64,000 bases of DNA from an uncultured Desulfobacter sp. (lineage in GTDB: Bacteria; Desulfobacterota; Desulfobacteria; Desulfobacterales; Desulfobacteraceae): positions 63,501 through 127,500 of the forward strand of contig NZ_OY781882.1 of NCBI RefSeq assembly GCF_963677125.1. The letters run 5' to 3'. Under the pieces are notes generated by a model. It was given only the letters and a program-made list of their open reading frames with translations, had not been told where the DNA came from and searched no databases. Below, in pieces: positions 60,760-64,000 of the stretch. The first letter of the stretch is position 1. Each line of letters opens with the position of its first letter. Made by a program: the position numbers and the translations under genes.

Positions 60760-61512
60760 ATGGACAAAATTGCAATTATCATACTGGCTGCAGGAAAAGG
60801 CAGTCGTATGAATTCGGATTTACCTAAGGTGCTTCACACGGTTGCAGGAAAAAGCATGGTTAATCATGTGATTGATGCTGCAGCGCAGGTCGCTTTAAAT
60901 CATATTCATGTTGTAGTAGGGCACAAAGCCGAAAAAGTGCAAAAAGAAATCCAAAAAGAAAATAATGTTCAATTTGCCTTTCAAAAGAAACTTTTAGGGA
61001 CAGGAGATGCTGTTAGAATTGCATTGCCAACGGTTGATCCACACATTGAACACGTCATGGTTTTGTGCGGTGACGTTCCCTTGATACGAACGCAAACCAT
61101 CGTTGGTTTGGTTTCAATCCATCAGGAACAACAGGCGGATTTAACTGTCCTTGCTGCAAAGGTTGATGACCCAACCGGTTATGGTAGAATTATCCAGGGT
61201 AAGGACGGAGGGCTTCTTGCTATACGTGAAGAGGCCGATGCAACTGACATGGAAAAGCAAATTAATATCGTAAATTCTGGGATTTTTTGTTTTGCAAAAC
61301 AATTTCTCGAATACGGTTTGAAACGGATTAAAAACAATAATAATCAGAGTGAGTATTATCTCACCGATCTTGTTGAAATTGCAGTACAGAGCCGAGCTCG
61401 AACATTTGTTAAGATCATAGATAGTGCCGAACAGGTAATGGGTGTCAATACCATTGAGCAGTTGAACTGTATCAATGCTGCGTTTCATCAGACATCGAAT
61501 GAATTATCTTGA
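60760..61512 (+). CDS. GlmU-type UDP-GlcNAc pyrophosphorylase, lacking the acetyltransferase domain
   Basis: 250 residues from ATG 60760 (GAGGTG upstream); the 60736 start is less likely. The uridyltransferase motifs are complete: LAAGKGSRMNSDLPKVLH (nucleotide loop), LLGTGDAVRIA, LCGDVPLIR, GYGRII and IREEADATDMEKQINIVNSGI. Normal GlmU is about 450 residues with a C-terminal left-handed beta-helix for acetyl transfer. That part is absent, and the stop is not followed by any frame-shifted helix repeat. It makes UDP-GlcNAc or a related UDP/dTDP sugar; acetylation must be done by another protein. Confidence 0.85.
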   Translation: MDKIAIIILAAGKGSRMNSDLPKVLHTVAGKSMVNHVIDAAAQVALNHIHVVVGHKAEKVQKEIQKENNVQFAFQKKLLGTGDAVRIALPTVDPHIEHVMVLCGDVPLIRTQTIVGLVSIHQEQQADLTVLAAKVDDPTGYGRIIQGKDGGLLAIREEADATDMEKQINIVNSGIFCFAKQFLEYGLKRIKNNNNQSEYYLTDLVEIAVQSRARTFVKIIDSAEQVMGVNTIEQLNCINAAFHQTSNELS

Positions 61513-61575
61513 CTTTCATAGGGCTGCTGAATATATTAGTAGTCAATTAATTACCATTTTATGAGATTTTAGAAA

Positions 61576-61827
61576 TTGAATAATGAGGATATAGCAGCTA
61601 AGTTTGATGACATTCACATCCATGTCGACTTTTTAATAGAGTCCTGCCAGAGTCTTCAAAAAGAAAACGCAGAGCTTTCTTTGAAAATTAGAGAACTTGA
61701 AGACCAGTTGGAACAGAAGATAAAAAAAGAAGATGTCTATGTCGACCGGGAGTCCTTGATGAATGAAAAAATAAACGGACTTCTTTCAAAGCTGGACGGT
61801 TTCTCAGAAACCGTATCCGGGGGATGA
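61576..61827 (+). CDS. zapB: ZapB-like coiled-coil division protein
   Basis: 83 residues from TTG 61576 (no ATG fits). Nearly continuous heptad pattern (about 15-75; HVDFLIESCQSLQKENAELS, KIRELEDQLEQKI). ZapB-type proteins link the Z ring to MatP and chromosome. Short length and position just before zapA support this. The start codon choice is not certain. Confidence 0.7.
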   Translation: MNNEDIAAKFDDIHIHVDFLIESCQSLQKENAELSLKIRELEDQLEQKIKKEDVYVDRESLMNEKINGLLSKLDGFSETVSGG

Positions 61828-61874
61828 TTAAGTTATAAAGCGTTTGAATATATAGATTTGGTAAAGGGCTTTCC

Positions 61875-62171
61875 TTGGATGAAATCGTTAAAATTGAGCT
61901 TTTCGGGGAAGAATTTAATTTTAAACCGGATAAAGATAAAACATATGATCCGGAAAAGATTGCAGCACATGTCAAGGAATATATTAATGAAGCAGAAAGC
62001 CTTTTCCAAAATAAAACCAGTAGTAAAAACAGGATCGCTATTTTGCTTCTTGCAGCCATGAATCTATCTAAGGATTATCATGAACTGCGATTGAAATATT
62101 CCGACCTTGAAAAAGATATTGATGACAGAGTATCATCCTTATTGGATAAAATAGACAAGACAATGAAATAA
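61875..62171 (+). CDS. zapA: Cell division protein ZapA
   Basis: 98 residues from TTG 61875, with AAAGGG upstream. The N-terminal beta-hairpin (IVKIELFGEEFNFKPD) and helix with the RIAILLLAAMNLSKDY segment match ZapA; a coiled-coil tail follows. It crosslinks FtsZ filaments. Both zap genes use TTG starts, which may keep their levels low. The 6S RNA gene follows directly. Confidence 0.85.
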   Translation: MDEIVKIELFGEEFNFKPDKDKTYDPEKIAAHVKEYINEAESLFQNKTSSKNRIAILLLAAMNLSKDYHELRLKYSDLEKDIDDRVSSLLDKIDKTMK

Positions 62172-62196
62172 GATTTCATTGGTTTAATTATAACAA

Positions 62197-62386
62197 AACC
62201 CCCTGCGATGTGCGTGATTGTAAACAGACTTTGTCCTAACGCATAAAGACACAGGGGGGTCACGCTGGTGCTGGTGAGCAGGTTCCCACCATTGTAAGGG
62301 AAAAGCCTAAAGGTATTATTGACCCCCCATCATTTGGACCCATGGTTCAAAGCCTTAATACACAACACGGCAGTTGCGGGGGGCTT
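62197..62386 (+). ncRNA. ssrS: 6S RNA
   Basis: About 190 nt downstream of zapA, the place where ssrS lies in many bacteria. Ends pair (CCCCCTGC with GCGGGGGG). It shares parts with E. coli 6S: GCTGGTGAGCA before the central bubble, AAGCCTAAA after it, and a 3'-side hairpin GGACCCATGGTTCAAAGCC matching E. coli's TTGAACCAAGGGTTCAAGG region. A long hairpin with a central bubble mimics an open promoter and binds RNA polymerase. Ends are approximate. Confidence 0.88.
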
Positions 62387-62512
62387 GTTGTAATGTGAAA
62401 AACGCTTTATCGTATTCCCTCCTTATCCTAACGTATTATTTCATTTCTCTTTAGCAAGATAAAACACGGGTGCAGATTTGTTTGTATCCCACTATTTCAG
62501 GAGAGATATTGT

Positions 62513-64000
62513 ATGAGTTTTACAATGATGCTTGCATTCATGCTGGTGCTGCTTGCTGTTGGCGCGGTCATTCTATATGTCATAAAAATGAAAATTGACC
62601 AGCAGAGACTTGATTTCCAAGAAGAACAACGCGTTGCCATGGATCAAGCCGCCAGAAAAGCTGAAACTCTGCTCAAGGAAGCGAAATTAGAGGCTCGCTC
62701 GCGTCTGCTTGAAATGAAAAGCACCTTTGATGCCGAGACCGAAGAGACCCGGGCTGAGTTGAAAAAAGAAGAACGCAGGCTTTCTAAAAAAAGTGAAAAG
62801 CTCGATAAAATAGAAGATCAATGTGTCAAAAAAGAAAAGTATATTGAGAAAAATGAACGGATTGTTGCAGAAAAGCTCGAATCTGTAAGTAAAAAAGAAG
62901 AATCATATACTCAGCTCCTTGAAGAGACAAAAAAAGAGCTTGAAAAAGTCTCAGGGATGACCCTTGAACAGGCCAAAGAGCTTTTGCTTAAAACGATGGA
63001 GGACGAAGCCAGGCACGAAGGCGCTAAGATGGTTAAAAAGATCACCACCGAAGTCAAGGAAAAGGCGGATAAAGAAGCGAAAAAGATTTTATCCACTGCC
63101 ATCCAGCGTTATGCCGGAGACTATGTGGCTGAGCGTACGGCCTCTGTGGTAAACTTACCCGGAGATGAAATGAAGGGACGGATTATTGGCAGGGAAGGCA
63201 GAAATATTCGGGCTTTAGAGGCCGCAACCGGGATAGATCTGATTATAGATGATACTCCGGAAGCTGTTATTCTGTCTGGCTTCAACCCTGTCAGACGCGA
63301 GGTGGCAAGACTTTCTCTTGAAAAACTGATTTCAGATGGACGGATACATCCAGCACGAATTGAAGATGTTGTGGCGCATGCTACGGAAGAAGTTGACTTG
63401 GCGATCAAAGAAGCAGGCGAGCAGGCTGCCTTTGACTTAGGTGTGCACGGCATTGATCCGGAATTAATCAAGGTGCTCGGCAAACTTAAATTCAGAACAT
63501 CCTATGCTCAGAATGTATTGCAGCATTCTGTTGAGGTGGCTTTTTTGGCCGGTGTTATCGCAGCTGAGCTTGGTTTGGATGTCAAGCTTGCCAAACGTAT
63601 GGGGTTGCTTCACGACATTGGTAAAGCGGTGGATCATGAAGTGGATGGTGCGCATGCCATTATCGGTGCTAAGCTTGCTAAGAAGTATGGTGAACATCAA
63701 AGCGTTGTTGATGCGATTGCTGCTCACCACGAAGATCAAATGCCTGAAAGTGTATATGATTTCATTGTACAATCAGCGGATGCGCTTTCAGGGGCCAGGC
63801 CTGGTGCGCGAAAGGAGAGCCTTGAAAATTACGTAAAACGTCTGGAGGATCTAGAAAATATTGCAAATGCTTTTGATGGTGTGGTAAACACCTATGCCAT
63901 TCAGGCCGGGCGTGAGATTCGGGTTATTACTGAAAGTGAAAAAATCACGGATGAAAGTGCGATGTTGCTTTCAAAGGATATTGCCCGCCAGATTGAAGAG
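62513..64000 (+). CDS. rny: Ribonuclease Y (partial, 3' end outside window)
   Basis: 496 codons are visible of a protein usually about 515-520 residues. AGGAGA is 9 nt before ATG 62513. Membrane helix 1-24, a long charged coiled coil (about 25-200), KH domain (about 215-270; GRIIGREGRNIRALEAATG) and HD domain (HSVEVAFLAGVIAAELG, then LLHDIGKAVDHE and AAHHED). It starts mRNA decay at the membrane. The stop lies just outside the window. Confidence 0.96.
   Translation, partial: MSFTMMLAFMLVLLAVGAVILYVIKMKIDQQRLDFQEEQRVAMDQAARKAETLLKEAKLEARSRLLEMKSTFDAETEETRAELKKEERRLSKKSEKLDKIEDQCVKKEKYIEKNERIVAEKLESVSKKEESYTQLLEETKKELEKVSGMTLEQAKELLLKTMEDEARHEGAKMVKKITTEVKEKADKEAKKILSTAIQRYAGDYVAERTASVVNLPGDEMKGRIIGREGRNIRALEAATGIDLIIDDTPEAVILSGFNPVRREVARLSLEKLISDGRIHPARIEDVVAHATEEVDLAIKEAGEQAAFDLGVHGIDPELIKVLGKLKFRTSYAQNVLQHSVEVAFLAGVIAAELGLDVKLAKRMGLLHDIGKAVDHEVDGAHAIIGAKLAKKYGEHQSVVDAIAAHHEDQMPESVYDFIVQSADALSGARPGARKESLENYVKRLEDLENIANAFDGVVNTYAIQAGREIRVITESEKITDESAMLLSKDIARQIEE

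Noticed and set aside
62197..62386. Signal recognition particle RNA or tmRNA
   Set aside because: The SRP core motif (GGAAGCAGCC-type) and the tmRNA tRNA-like ends are missing; 6S RNA features and the zapA context fit.
1..64000. CRISPR array, prophage, toxin-antitoxin pair or other defence island
   Set aside because: No regularly spaced repeats, phage genes, transposase or recognised defence genes were seen; the R1 and R2 repeats are dispersed, not arrayed.

Overview
The window reads as chromosome of a strictly anaerobic, Gram-negative sulfate-reducing bacterium of the Desulfobacteraceae type (Desulfobacter/Desulfobacula/Desulfobacterium relatives). This is inferred from gene content and moderate GC, not from any search. 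Supporting signs are a split F1Fo ATP synthase locus with b' and b subunits, RNase Y, a HyfB-C-E-F-G-I complex without Ni-Fe ligands, a W/Mo-bis-MGD enzyme, many PilZ and PAS/sigma-54 regulators, a DASS symporter, and an outer-membrane envelope gene set (AsmA, DegP, PpiD, Prc, MltD). I see no CRISPR array, prophage, transposase or classical defence island.

Layout. 1-613 (minus, cut by the edge): cyclic-nucleotide-binding domain fused to aspartase. 838-4521: a truncated yjbQ remnant, then a two-component system and a DegP protease. 4592-5516: a 145-bp inverted-repeat element, a glutaredoxin and tRNA-Ala(GGC). 5687-16982: ppiD, then minus-strand genes for PilZ, RecX, acyl-ACP thioesterase, AsmA, Prc protease, RbgA and an inositol monophosphatase-like enzyme. 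17268-23346: mltD, a minus-strand run guaA / coiled-coil membrane protein / SidJ-like pseudokinase candidate, and efp. 23505-30734: the six-gene Hyf-like (Ehr-type) membrane complex. 30909-44878: PilZ, a left-handed beta-helix protein, a molybdopterin oxidoreductase, TrkA/TrkH, a DASS symporter, a kinase-like/BON protein, a PAS-sigma-54 regulator with a NifX-like partner, and peptidase U32. 45032-48919: cupin, Ada-like zinc-domain membrane protein, Nif11-like peptide, LD-carboxypeptidase and a serine hydrolase. 49033-54431: mreBCD-mrdA-rodA. 54684-60624: atpF'-atpF-atpH-atpA-atpG-atpD-atpC. 60760-64000: a GlmU-type pyrophosphorylase lacking the acetyltransferase domain, zapB, zapA, 6S RNA and the start of rny.

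The genes form three functional blocks: envelope quality control and cell-wall shape (degP, ppiD, prc, asmA, mltD, ldcA, mre/mrd, glmU, zap), ion-coupled energetics (Ehr-type complex, ATP synthase, Trk, DASS symporter), and local regulation (two-component system, two PilZ proteins, sigma-54 activator, 6S RNA).

Two dispersed repeat families cross the window. Family R1 is hairpin-forming with TAGTG.../...CACTA inverted ends; family R2 is a 98-bp structured repeat. Both lie at gene ends, and in several places they have supplied stop codons, C-terminal tails or spurious N-terminal extensions. The least explained items are these repeats, the pseudokinase candidate in the guaA run, the Ni-Fe-less Hyf complex, the P-loop-less kinase/BON fusion, and the yjbQ stub coupled to the response regulator.
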